From positions 186,001 through 250,000 of the forward strand of contig NZ_BMRV01000001.1 in NCBI RefSeq assembly GCF_014648815.1: 64,000 nt of DNA, given 5' to 3'. Origin of the DNA: Streptomyces flaveolus. GTDB taxonomy: Bacteria > Actinomycetota > Actinomycetes > Streptomycetales > Streptomycetaceae. The notes beneath the pieces are model-generated. The model worked only from the letters and a program-made list of their open reading frames with translations, was not told the DNA's origin and ran no database searches. Made by a program: the position numbers and the translations under genes. Of the stretch, positions 26,886 through 35,113 are shown one piece after another; within the stretch, counting starts at the first letter, position 1; each line of letters opens with the position of its first letter.

Positions 26886-27697
26886 ACCTCCGCGAGCACC
26901 GCGTCCGTGAACGGCGGCCACGCCTCGACCGCCCACGGCCCGAAGGCGCGGTCGGTCAGCGCCACGCAGGCCACACCCGCGTCCGGGTCGATCCACAGGA
27001 ACGTGCCCGACTGGCCGAAGTGCCCGAAGGTGCGGGGCGAGGACGAAGCGCCCGTCCAGTGCGGGGACTTGGCGCCGCGGATCTCGAAGCCGAGGCCCCA
27101 GTCGTTGGGGTTCTGGTGGCCGTAGCCCGGCAGCACGCCCTTGGTGCCCGGGTACTGGACCGTCATCGCCTCGGCGACCGTGCGCGGGTCCAGCAGCCGC
27201 GGTGCCTGCACCTCGGCGGCGAACCGCAGCAGGTCCTCGACCGTCGAGACGCCGTCCTTCGCGGGGGAGCCGTCCAGGGTGGTGTCCGTCATGCCCAGCG
27301 GCTCCAGCACCGCCTGCCGCGCGTACTCGGCGAAGGGGATGTCCGTCGCCTTCGCGATGTGGTCGCCGAGCTGCTCGAAACCGGCGTTGGAGTACAGCCG
27401 GCGCTCCCCGGGCGGGGCGGTCACCCGGTGCTCGTCGAAGGCCAGCCCCGAGGTGTGCGCGAGGAGGTGACGGACCGTCGAACCGGCCGGACCGGCGGGC
27501 TCGTCCAGCTCGATCGCGCCCTCCTCGTACGCGACGAGCGCCGCGTACGCCGCGAGCGGCTTGGTGACCGAGGCGAGGGGGAAGCGCTGCCCGACGGGTC
27601 CGTGCGACCCCAGGACCGTGCCGTCGGCGCGCACGACACCCGCCGCTGCGGTGGGGACCGGCCAGTTCTCGATCAACGCGAGGCTCTTCAAGGACAT
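26882..27697 (-). CDS. Beta-lactamase-fold serine hydrolase
   Basis: The 271-residue protein is a class C beta-lactamase/esterase-like hydrolase (PF00144). The nucleophile motif SxxK is SVTK near residue 43, the YxN motif is YSN in RRLYSNAGFEQLG, and the third motif is FGHFGQSG. No signal peptide is visible, so it probably acts in the cytoplasm on ester or peptide substrates rather than as a drug resistance enzyme. It converges on the pirin gene with a four-base overlap in which the palindrome CTAG gives a TAG stop to both genes. Confidence 0.85.
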   Translation of the reverse strand: MSLKSLALIENWPVPTAAAGVVRADGTVLGSHGPVGQRFPLASVTKPLAAYAALVAYEEGAIELDEPAGPAGSTVRHLLAHTSGLAFDEHRVTAPPGERRLYSNAGFEQLGDHIAKATDIPFAEYARQAVLEPLGMTDTTLDGSPAKDGVSTVEDLLRFAAEVQAPRLLDPRTVAEAMTVQYPGTKGVLPGYGHQNPNDWGLGFEIRGAKSPHWTGASSSPRTFGHFGQSGTFLWIDPDAGVACVALTDRAFGPWAVEAWPPFTDAVLAEV

Positions 27698-27716
27698 GCC
27701 ACCGAGCCTAAGCGGC

Positions 27717-28184
27717 TCAGAGGTACAGCCTCATCGAGGGGGTCGTGTCGCGTGTGAAGCCCATCGACGCGTACAGGGGCTCGGCGTCGGGGGAGGCCGT
27801 GAGCATGACGTGCCCGGCGCCCCGCTCCCGGAACCACTCCAGCAGCTCGTCCATGCACGCGCGCGCGAACCCGCGCCGCCGCGCGTCCGGGTCGGTGGCG
27901 ACGCTGAAGACGTACCCGAGCAGTCCGCCGGGTCTGCCCGGCCCGCCGATCCGGTACTCCAGCGTCCCCACCACCAGCGCCGCCAGCGCCCCCGTCCGGT
28001 CGGGGTGGTCGACGACGAACGCCGCGAAGTCCCCGTCCGGGTCGGCCAGCCGCTTCCGCAGGACGGGCAGGGAGCCGTCCTGCCAGTCGGTGGGCGAGCC
28101 GGGGGACATCGCGTCGATCATCACCTGGCGCAGACGCAGCACTTCACGCGCGTCCTCGGCCACGGCACGGCGTACGAGACTCAT
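27717..28184 (-). CDS. GNAT-family N-acetyltransferase
   Basis: The 155-residue protein has the GNAT acetyl-CoA site (SVATDPDARRRGFARACMDELLEW) and a C-terminal YASMGFTRDTTPSMRLYL strand. The substrate is unknown. I chose the ATG at 28184; an in-frame GTG at 28193 is an alternative and neither has a good ribosome site. It is divergent from the MerR gene and ends 19 bases from the serine hydrolase start, so the two may be cotranscribed. Confidence 0.83.
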   Translation of the reverse strand: MSLVRRAVAEDAREVLRLRQVMIDAMSPGSPTDWQDGSLPVLRKRLADPDGDFAAFVVDHPDRTGALAALVVGTLEYRIGGPGRPGGLLGYVFSVATDPDARRRGFARACMDELLEWFRERGAGHVMLTASPDAEPLYASMGFTRDTTPSMRLYL

Positions 28185-28243
28185 GCCGTGCACGCTAGTG
28201 ACCGGCCCCGCCGGCTGTCCCGCCCATTTCTCACCTGCCGTGC

Positions 28244-28272
28244 TTGCCTGGAGTGCACTCCAAGGTCATAGC
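28244..28272 (+). promoter_or_regulatory. MerR-type promoter with palindromic operator
   Basis: A -35-like TTGCCT (28244-28249) and a -10-like CATAGC (28267-28272) enclose the perfect 14-bp palindrome TGGAGTGCACTCCA (28249-28262). An operator lying in the spacer is the arrangement MerR regulators use to untwist promoters. It sits just before the merR-aldo/keto reductase operon. Confidence 0.65.
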
Positions 28273-28281
28273 GTGGGGGCC

Positions 28282-28767
28282 ATGACGGTGATGCAGACCA
28301 CGGCCGGGCTCGTCCAGCCGAACGCCACCAGAACAGACTTCTGCGCCGCCCCGCCCCGGCGCCACCCACGCCCCGACGGCCAGGACCGGTACACCATCAG
28401 CGAGGTCGTGGCCTTCACCGGACTGACGGCCCACACGCTGCGCTGGTACGAGCGGATCGGCCTGATGTCCACCATCGACCGCTCGCACACCGGGCAGCGC
28501 CGCTACAGCAACCGCGACCTCGACTGGCTCGACTTCGTCGGCAAGCTGCGCATGACCGGCATGCCGGTCGCCGACATGGTCCGGTACGCGGAGCTGGTGC
28601 GCGAGGGCGAGAGCACGTACCTCGACCGGCGCGAACTTCTGGAGTCGACCCGCCGCGACGTACTGGCGCGGATCGCGGAGCTCCAGGACACCCTCGCCGT
28701 GCTCGACCGGAAGATCAGTTTCTACGGGGACGCGGGACGCGCCCGCGAAGGGGAGAAAACCCGATGA
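28282..28767 (+). CDS. MerR-family transcriptional regulator
   Basis: The 161-residue regulator has about 35 unstructured N-terminal residues. The MerR helix-turn-helix follows (YTISEVVAFTGLTAHTLRWYERIGL with RRYSNRDLDWLDFV), then a dimerisation coiled coil and a short effector end without metal-binding cysteine clusters. It probably controls itself and the coupled aldo/keto reductase gene, which it overlaps by ATGA. The ligand may be a reactive carbonyl, by analogy with other MerR/AKR pairs. Confidence 0.88.
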   Translation: MTVMQTTAGLVQPNATRTDFCAAPPRRHPRPDGQDRYTISEVVAFTGLTAHTLRWYERIGLMSTIDRSHTGQRRYSNRDLDWLDFVGKLRMTGMPVADMVRYAELVREGESTYLDRRELLESTRRDVLARIAELQDTLAVLDRKISFYGDAGRAREGEKTR

Positions 28768-29777
28768 CCGACAGCAGGATCCCGACGGTACGGCTCGGAG
28801 ACGGCGGCCCGGAGGTGGGCGTCCAGGGCCTCGGCTGCATGGGCATGAGCTTCGCCTACGGCCCGTCGGACGCGGACCAGTCCCGGGCGACCCTGGAACG
28901 GGCGCTGGAGCTGGGCGTCACGTTCTACGACACGGCGGACGTCTACGGGCTCGGCGAGAACGAGAGGTTCCTGGCGCCCTTCCTCCGGGCGCACCGCGAC
29001 GAGGTCGTCCTCGCGACCAAGTTCGCGCTCTCCCTGGACCACGTCGACCCGACGAAGCGGACGATCCGCAACGACCCGCCGTACGTCCGCCAGTGCGCCG
29101 AGGCGAGTCTCGGACGCCTCGGCACCGACGTGATCGACCTCTACTACATGCACCGGCGCGACGTGAACGTGCCGATCGAGGAGACCGTCGGCGCCATGGC
29201 CGAGCTGGTGCGTGAGGGCAAGGTCAAGCACCTGGGCCTGAGCGAGGTCACCGCCGCGGAACTGCGGGCCGCACACGCCGTTCACCCGATCGCGGCCGTG
29301 CAGTCGGAGTGGTCGCTGTTCAGCCGGGACATCGAGGCGGGCGTGGTGCCCGCCGCCGCCGAGCTGGGCGTCGCCCTGGTGCCGTACTCCCCGCTGGGCC
29401 GGGGCTTCCTCACCGGCTCCGTCACCAGCACCGACGGGCTCGCCGACGACGACTTCCGCCGTCAGCAGCCCCGCTTCACCGGCGACAACGCGGCGGCCAA
29501 CGCGGCCCTGCTCGACCCGGTCCGCACGGTCGCCGACGCCCACGGCGCCACCCTCGGCCAGATCGCCCTGGCCTGGACCCAGCAGCGGGCGCGGGTGCAC
29601 GGCCTGCCGGTCGTCCCGATCCCGGGCACGCGGAAGCCGTCCCGGGTGGAGGAGAACACGGCGGCGACGGGGATCGTCCTCACCGACGAGGAGCTGTCCC
29701 TGCTGGAGCCGATCGCGGGCAAGGTCGCGGGCGACCGCTACGCGGACATGACGTTCACGTCGGCGGGCCGGGAGTAG
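28764..29777 (+). CDS. Aldo/keto reductase
   Basis: The 337-residue (alpha/beta)8 NADPH-dependent reductase has the catalytic tetrad: Asp and Tyr in YDTADVYG, Lys in VLATKF and His in YYMHRRD. The cofactor end VPIPGTRKPSRVEEN is also present. It resembles the YakC/AKR13 group. Its start overlaps the merR stop, so both are translated as a unit, likely for carbonyl detoxification. Length matches the family. Confidence 0.92.
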   Translation: MTDSRIPTVRLGDGGPEVGVQGLGCMGMSFAYGPSDADQSRATLERALELGVTFYDTADVYGLGENERFLAPFLRAHRDEVVLATKFALSLDHVDPTKRTIRNDPPYVRQCAEASLGRLGTDVIDLYYMHRRDVNVPIEETVGAMAELVREGKVKHLGLSEVTAAELRAAHAVHPIAAVQSEWSLFSRDIEAGVVPAAAELGVALVPYSPLGRGFLTGSVTSTDGLADDDFRRQQPRFTGDNAAANAALLDPVRTVADAHGATLGQIALAWTQQRARVHGLPVVPIPGTRKPSRVEENTAATGIVLTDEELSLLEPIAGKVAGDRYADMTFTSAGRE

Positions 29778-29828
29778 AGGCGGCCACGGACGGCCCGCAC
29801 CCGTGCACGAAACCCCGCTCGGCAGCCG

Positions 29829-30677
29829 CTAGAGCTGCGCCAGCAGCTCCGCCTTCTTCGAGGAGAACTCCTCGTCCGTCACCAGTCCCTGCTGATGCAG
29901 CTCCCCGAGGTGCCGGATGCGCTCGGCGATGTCCGCGGGATCCCGCCGAGGCGCCGGCACCGGCACCGGCACGTCCGCGCCCTGTGCCCGCACCGCCGCC
30001 AGCACCGCCGCGGCGAACGGCAGCGACTCGTGCACCGGGCCGTACCCGAGCCCGAACACGACCGACGCGGGGTCCTGGTCGGCCTGCGGGGTGGTCGGCG
30101 CGGCGTCTCGCGGCAGCAGCCGCAGGTATCCCTCGAACGCCTCGGGGGAACGCCACTCCACCCCGCCCAGCCCGGCGACCGGGAAGCTCTGGTCGCCGGC
30201 CTTCCACTTCGCCGACGACGCGCCCGTCCAGGACCAGCGGAACGTCACCGCCGTACCGTCGAAGGACGCCTTGCCGTCGTACGCCTTGAACTGCAGCGGC
30301 GCCTCGGGCGCCGCCACCAGGTACCGCTCGGTCCTGCCGGACTCGCTCAGCAGCCCGCGCAGCTCGTCGGCGTAGTACTCCGCCAGGGTCTCCCGCTCGG
30401 CGGGCAGGACCAGCCGGTACGGGTCGCAGCCCTCCTTGAGCTGACCGGCCGCCGCCTCCATGAGCGGATCGGCGCCGGGACGCGGCTCGGCGCGCAGCAC
30501 GACGGTGCCGCGTTTCCCGGGCGTCAGCGTCACCCCGGCGAGCGCCTCCAGCGGGACGCGGCGTTCCCCCAGCGCCTGGAACAGCTTGGGTGTTCGAATC
30601 CCCCGTTCGTAACGGATGAGCACGGAGTCGGACTCGAACTCCCAGGCGGCATGAAATCCGGCCAGTACGTCACCCAT
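29829..30677 (-). CDS. DUF4429 and SHOCT domain protein
   Basis: The 282-residue protein has two repeats of a DUF4429-type PH-like fold (VLIRYERGIRTPKLFQALGERRVPLEALAGV and VTFRWSWTG...FPVAGLGGVEWRS). A C-terminal SHOCT segment follows (ERIRHLGELHQQGLVTDEEFSSKKAELLAQL), a short helical hairpin found at the ends of many bacterial proteins and thought to mediate oligomerisation. Function is unknown. The ATG at 30677 is chosen; an ATG nine bases upstream is possible. Confidence 0.82.
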   Translation of the reverse strand: MGDVLAGFHAAWEFESDSVLIRYERGIRTPKLFQALGERRVPLEALAGVTLTPGKRGTVVLRAEPRPGADPLMEAAAGQLKEGCDPYRLVLPAERETLAEYYADELRGLLSESGRTERYLVAAPEAPLQFKAYDGKASFDGTAVTFRWSWTGASSAKWKAGDQSFPVAGLGGVEWRSPEAFEGYLRLLPRDAAPTTPQADQDPASVVFGLGYGPVHESLPFAAAVLAAVRAQGADVPVPVPAPRRDPADIAERIRHLGELHQQGLVTDEEFSSKKAELLAQL

Positions 30678-30743
30678 GCGGCTCATCGTATGCGGCACGC
30701 GCTTCTTCGTCCCCTCCCCGTGCAAACCGGAGTTTCTGCTCCT

Positions 30744-31961
30744 CTACGCGCGTCCGGCCGTCGCCGCTGCGGACAAACCCACCCGGCAGGCGTCGTCCTC
30801 GTGGGCGCAGGCCAGCGTGCGGTACGCGCCAACGCCGATCTCGGCGAAGTTCTCGAGGCTCTCCGTGCCCGGTACGAAGTACCCGGCGTGCCCCTGGGCG
30901 CCCCGCGCCGACAGCACCCGCGCCCCGAACGCCGCGGACACCGGGTCGGCGCCGTGCCCCAGCCCGCCGAGCTCCAGGTACGGCACGTCCTGGATCCAGT
31001 CGTCGGCGTCCCGCATCGACCACACGTGGGCGGCGGTGTGCAGGTGGGAGGCCTTCGCGACCCGCATGCCGGGGCTGCCGGCCACGGCGATGTCGCTGAC
31101 CCGGCCGGGCAGCGCGTCGGCGGCGACGCCGCACACGACCGAGCCGTAGCTGTGGCAGAACAGCGAGACGGGCGCGCGGCCGGGCAGCGCCCGCAGCAGC
31201 GCGTTCAGCCGGACGGCACCGCGTTCGGCGCGCGTCGCGGTGGCCGCCTCCATGCCGAGGCCGCTCGGGGACGTGTAGTCGGCCCAGGCGATCACCGCCG
31301 TACGCGTGGCCGGGCTCGCCGCGCGTTCGGCCGCGTACAGCGACTCGGCCATGCCGGCGGGCGCCGAGTACTTGCGGTCGGTGCGCTGGAAGGTGAGCAG
31401 CTCGGTGTCCACGCCGGGGACGACGACGGACACGCGCTCGGCGCGGTCCAGGTTCCCGAACACCTCGGCGACCCGGCCCGAGCCCGCCGGGTCGAAGGCG
31501 AGGATGTGGCGGCCGGGGGTGAGCAGCGACTCGTAGCGCTGCATGCGCCGGCCCGCCTCCCGCTGCCCGGAGGGGGAGAGGCGCTTGTCGTGCATGCGCT
31601 GCCGCTCGACCGTGCGCGCCTCGCGGAGCGCCGCGTGGTTGGCCTGGTAGCGCAGCTCGACGGGCGCACCGTTCATGTTGCCGACGGCCAGGGGATAGCG
31701 GCGGGCCAGGCTCGCGCGCTGGGCCGCGGTGAGCGAGGCGAAGAAGCGGGACAGCCGGGCGGGGGCCGCCTGCGCGTCGGGCAGCCGGCGTCCGTCTATC
31801 CGGCCGTGCTCCCAGGCCGTGACCGACGCTTCGAGCGCCGTGGGGCCCCTCTGGTTGCGCAGGGCGGTCCAGCCGGTGGTCGACAGCATCACGAACACCA
31901 CGGCCAGGGCGAGCAGTGCGCGCCAGACGTTCACTTGCGGGGAGGTGTCGAAGGAAGTCAC
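30744..31961 (-). CDS. Membrane-anchored alpha/beta hydrolase (DUF1023 type)
   Basis: The 405-residue product has an N-terminal membrane anchor near residues 13-30, then a helical region. The DUF1023 alpha/beta hydrolase domain follows. The nucleophile elbow is FCHSYGSVVCG (Ser in the H-S-Y-G motif), and likely acid and histidine residues lie in DDWIQDVPYL and GHAGYFVPGT. It would act outside the membrane on an ester or similar substrate. The GTG start has no good ribosome site, so the N-terminus is uncertain. Confidence 0.82.
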   Translation of the reverse strand: MTSFDTSPQVNVWRALLALAVVFVMLSTTGWTALRNQRGPTALEASVTAWEHGRIDGRRLPDAQAAPARLSRFFASLTAAQRASLARRYPLAVGNMNGAPVELRYQANHAALREARTVERQRMHDKRLSPSGQREAGRRMQRYESLLTPGRHILAFDPAGSGRVAEVFGNLDRAERVSVVVPGVDTELLTFQRTDRKYSAPAGMAESLYAAERAASPATRTAVIAWADYTSPSGLGMEAATATRAERGAVRLNALLRALPGRAPVSLFCHSYGSVVCGVAADALPGRVSDIAVAGSPGMRVAKASHLHTAAHVWSMRDADDWIQDVPYLELGGLGHGADPVSAAFGARVLSARGAQGHAGYFVPGTESLENFAEIGVGAYRTLACAHEDDACRVGLSAAATAGRA

Positions 31962-32033
31962 TGGGAGGACACACTAGGAGAACGGCGGGGTCTCGCGTGA
32001 ATCAAGTGACACGGATCACGTTTCGGCCATGTG

Positions 32034-32714
32034 CTACGGGGTTCTCCGCCAGCTTCCGGTGAGCGCCGGTTCCACCTGATCGAGGTAGGAAGCCGTCAGA
32101 TCGCGCAGTGCCGCGAGGCCGGCGTCGTCCCGTTCCGACCAGATCCGCTCGGTCACCCGCATGACCGCGCCGAAGACGGCGACGACCACGCGCGGCCGCG
32201 GATCGGCGTCCAGGTCGAGGCCCTCGCGGGCGGCGACGATGCGGGCGATCTCCTCCTCCAGCTCGGTCGCGCGCCGCAGATGGGCGGCGAGCAGCGCGGG
32301 CGTCGACTCGATCACCCGGTAGAAGCGCATGTGCAGGTCGAGCGGCACCAACTGTTCGACGGCGTCGCCGATGGTGTCCCAGCTCTCCACCAGGGCGCCG
32401 CGCAGCGCGTCCAGCGGTGCCTCGCCGGGCGGGCGGCGGCGTACGGCGTCGACGAAGTGCGACTCGGCGAGCCGTGACACGAAGAACGCCGCCTCCTCCT
32501 TGCTCGCGAAGTAGCGGAAGAAGGTGCGCTGCGAGACGTCGGCGGCCTCGGCGATGTCGTCGACGGTCGTCTCCTCGTAGCCGCGCTCGGTGAACAGCTC
32601 CAGGGCGGAGCGCAGCAGCGTGTCCCGGGTGCGCTGCTTCTTGCGTTCGCGCAGGCCCGGCCGGGGAGCCGCCTGGGCGCCTTCCGCTTCCACCGGCGTG
32701 TCCGCCGTCTTCAA
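32034..32714 (-). CDS. TetR-family repressor of the divergent efflux gene
   Basis: The 226-residue protein has the TetR helix-turn-helix at residues 28-70 (RTRDTLLRSALELFTERGYEETTVDDIAEAADVSQRTFFRYF, in shorter terms the classic TVDDIAEAADVS core). A C-terminal ligand domain of the acyl-TetR type follows. The TTG start has GGGAG eight bases upstream. It is divergent from an MFS drug pump, and a perfect inverted repeat lies in the 136-base spacer. This is the usual arrangement for a substrate-responsive pump. Confidence 0.88.
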   Translation of the reverse strand: MKTADTPVEAEGAQAAPRPGLRERKKQRTRDTLLRSALELFTERGYEETTVDDIAEAADVSQRTFFRYFASKEEAAFFVSRLAESHFVDAVRRRPPGEAPLDALRGALVESWDTIGDAVEQLVPLDLHMRFYRVIESTPALLAAHLRRATELEEEIARIVAAREGLDLDADPRPRVVVAVFGAVMRVTERIWSERDDAGLAALRDLTASYLDQVEPALTGSWRRTP

Positions 32715-32788
32715 AAGGTGTCTCCCTGTCTCCCGTGCCTGCCCGTTTCCGCAGATCAGGCTACGTTCAGGCTATACGGGCATGACGT

Positions 32789-32840
32789 GTCAGTTACTGA
32801 CTGGTGAATTGGTTTGTCAACTGTCAGTGGCTGTCATTAG
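32789..32840. promoter_or_regulatory. TetR-type operator and MFS promoter
   Basis: The perfect repeat GTCAGT-T-ACTGAC (32789-32801) is followed by three TGTCA half-sites. A -35-like TTGTCA (32814-32819) and a -10-like element near 32835-32841 place the predicted transcription start within about ten bases of the MFS start codon, so the mRNA may be nearly leaderless. Confidence 0.55.
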
Positions 32841-32850
32841 CCTCGAAGGT

Positions 32851-34467
32851 ATGACTAGTCAGACCACCATCGACAAGACCGGGCCGGGGAGCGGACCGCC
32901 CACGCCGTCGGATGCCACGCCTGCCTCGGGGCTGCGCGGCCACCCGTGGGTCACCCTCGTCACCGTCGCGGTAGGCGTCATGATGGTGGCCCTCGACGGC
33001 ACCATCGTGGCCATCGCCAACCCGGCCATCGGCAAGGACCTGGGCGCCAGCCTGTCCGAGCTCCAGTGGATCACCAACGCCTACTTCCTCGCCCTCGCGG
33101 TCTCCCTGATCACCGCGGGCAAGCTCGGCGACCGCTTCGGTCACCGGCAGACCTTCCTCATCGGCGTGACCGGCTTCGCCGCCGCCTCCGGTGCCATCGG
33201 GCTGTCCGACAGCATCGCGATGGTCATCATCTTCCGTGTCTTCCAGGGCCTGTTCGGCGCGCTGCTCATGCCGGCCGCGCTCGGTCTGCTGCGGGCCACC
33301 TTCCCGGCCGAGAAGCTCAACATGGCCATCGGCATCTGGGGCATGGTCATCGGAGCCTCCACCGCGGGCGGTCCGATCCTCGGCGGTGTGCTGGTCGAGC
33401 ACGTCAACTGGCAGTCGGTGTTCTTCATCAACGTGCCGGTCGGCGTCCTCGCCCTGGTGCTCGGCGTGCTGATCCTGCTGGACCACCGGGCCGAGAACGC
33501 CCCGCGGTCCTTCGACATCCTCGGCATCGTCCTGCTGTCGGCCTCGATGTTCTTCCTCGTCTGGGCGCTCATCAAGGCCCCGGAATGGGGCTGGGGCTCC
33601 AGCACGACGTGGCTGTTCGTGGCGGTGTCGGTCGTGGGCTTCGCCCTGTTCGCCTTCTGGGAGACGAAGGTGAAGGAGCCGCTGATCCCGCTGGCCATGT
33701 TCCGGTCGGTGCCGCTGTCGGCGGGTGTCGTCCTGATGGTCCTGATGGCCATCGCCTTCATGGGCGGCCTCTTCTTCGTCACCTTCTACCTCCAGAACGT
33801 GCACGGCATGAGCCCGATCGACGCCGGCCTGCACCTGCTCCCGCTCACCGGCATGATGATCGTCGCCTCGCCGCTGGCCGGCGCGATGATCACCAAGGTC
33901 GGCCCGCGCGTCCCGCTCGCGGGCGGCATGGCGTTCACCGCGGTCGCCATGTTCGGCATGTCCACGCTGGAGACGGACACCGGCAGCCTGGCGATGTCCA
34001 TCTGGTTCGCCCTGCTCGGCCTCGGTCTCGCGCCCGTCATGGTCGGCGCGACGGAGGTGATCGTCGGCAACGCGCCGATGGAGCTGTCCGGGGTGGCCGG
34101 TGGCCTCCAGCAGGCCGCGATGCAGATCGGCGGCAGCCTCGGCACGGCGGTGCTGGGCGCCGTCATGGCGTCCAAGGTCGACAGCGACCTGCCGGGCAAC
34201 TGGGCGGACGCGGGGCTCCCCGCGCTGACGCCGGAGCAGCTCGGCCACGCGTCCGAGGCGGTCCAGGTCGGCGCCGCCCCGGTGGCCGAGGGCACCCCCG
34301 CCCCGGTCGCCGCGAAGATCGCGGACGTCGCGCACGACACCTTCATCTCCGGCATGAGCCTGGCGTCGCTCGTCGCCGCGGGCGTGGCCACCGTGGCGGT
34401 GTTCGTCGCGTTCCTCACCAAGCGCGGTGACAACGCCGAGGCCGGCGCGGGCGTGGGGCACATCTGA
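32851..34467 (+). CDS. DHA2-family MFS drug efflux transporter
   Basis: The 538-residue protein has about 14 membrane segments. It has the DHA2 signatures VALDGTIVAIANPAIGKDLG (motif D1), GKLGDRFGHRQTF (motif A) and GIWGMVIGASTAGGPILGG (motif C of antiporters). It should export toxic small molecules in exchange for protons. It is divergent from its likely TetR repressor. AAGG lies directly before the ATG, too close for a normal ribosome site. Confidence 0.9.
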   Translation: MTSQTTIDKTGPGSGPPTPSDATPASGLRGHPWVTLVTVAVGVMMVALDGTIVAIANPAIGKDLGASLSELQWITNAYFLALAVSLITAGKLGDRFGHRQTFLIGVTGFAAASGAIGLSDSIAMVIIFRVFQGLFGALLMPAALGLLRATFPAEKLNMAIGIWGMVIGASTAGGPILGGVLVEHVNWQSVFFINVPVGVLALVLGVLILLDHRAENAPRSFDILGIVLLSASMFFLVWALIKAPEWGWGSSTTWLFVAVSVVGFALFAFWETKVKEPLIPLAMFRSVPLSAGVVLMVLMAIAFMGGLFFVTFYLQNVHGMSPIDAGLHLLPLTGMMIVASPLAGAMITKVGPRVPLAGGMAFTAVAMFGMSTLETDTGSLAMSIWFALLGLGLAPVMVGATEVIVGNAPMELSGVAGGLQQAAMQIGGSLGTAVLGAVMASKVDSDLPGNWADAGLPALTPEQLGHASEAVQVGAAPVAEGTPAPVAAKIADVAHDTFISGMSLASLVAAGVATVAVFVAFLTKRGDNAEAGAGVGHI

Positions 34468-34721
34468 CGGAGGGTCCGCTCCTGTCACCCGGTTCGTCCA
34501 TCAGGGTGACAGGGCCGGCGAACCCTCCCCACCGGAGGGCCTCGCAGGTCACAGTGGGTCAAGTCCTCCGCAGGGCATGGGGGGACGAGAGGCTGCGGCG
34601 CGCTGCTGGAGGGGGGCAGCGCGCAGGCAGCACACCGCGGGGGGATTGTCCACCCGGATGCGGGTACTCGCACATCAACCCGAGACGAACCGAACTCGAC
34701 GAGTGGTTCAGGGAGTTGATG

Positions 34722-35027
34722 ATGACGAGCTTGGGACACGGAACGCGCAGGAACCCCCGCTCACCTGGCCGGACGTGGTCACGGACCGGGCCGGACCGCG
34801 CGACGCTCGGCATCGTCGGAGTCGTCTGCGCGGTCGCGGGATTCTTCACGCTGGGGATCATCCTCGGCCCCGTCGCGATCGTCTGCGGATGGCTCGCCAT
34901 GGGGCGCAGCTGGGCGGGTTCCCGCCCGGTGCCGGCGGTGGTCGCCCTCGCCCTGGGTGCCATCGACACGCTCCTGGCGATCATCTGGCTCGCCGGATCG
35001 GCCGGCATGGGCAACGGCATGCTCTGA
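34722..35027 (+). CDS. DUF4190 small membrane protein
   Basis: The 101-residue protein has a basic N-terminus and two membrane helices (ATLGIVGVVCAVAGFFTLGIIL region and the VPAVVALALGAIDTLLAIIWLAG region), separated by the VAIVCGWLAMG turn typical of DUF4190. The ATG at 34722 follows GGGAG by six bases. The open frame extends further 5' without support. Function is unknown. A strong hairpin follows. The 254-base gap before it holds no gene I can support. Confidence 0.75.
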   Translation: MTSLGHGTRRNPRSPGRTWSRTGPDRATLGIVGVVCAVAGFFTLGIILGPVAIVCGWLAMGRSWAGSRPVPAVVALALGAIDTLLAIIWLAGSAGMGNGML

Positions 35028-35056
35028 CCGGCCGGCGAGCCGACGCCAAGCGCGAA

Positions 35057-35093
35057 CGAGGAGGGCCCCCGGCACCGCCGGGGGCCCTCCTCG
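35057..35093. terminator. Bidirectional terminator between DUF4190 gene and aceE
   Basis: A perfect 17-bp stem (35057-35073 with 35077-35093) with an ACC loop stands between the convergent stops. Confidence 0.87.
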
Positions 35094-35113
35094 CGTCTGC
35101 GGCTCGTCCGCCG

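Noticed and set aside
26882..27697. Beta-lactam resistance gene
   Set aside because: It has the serine hydrolase motifs but no signal peptide and no class A, C or D specific features. An esterase or peptidase role is more likely.
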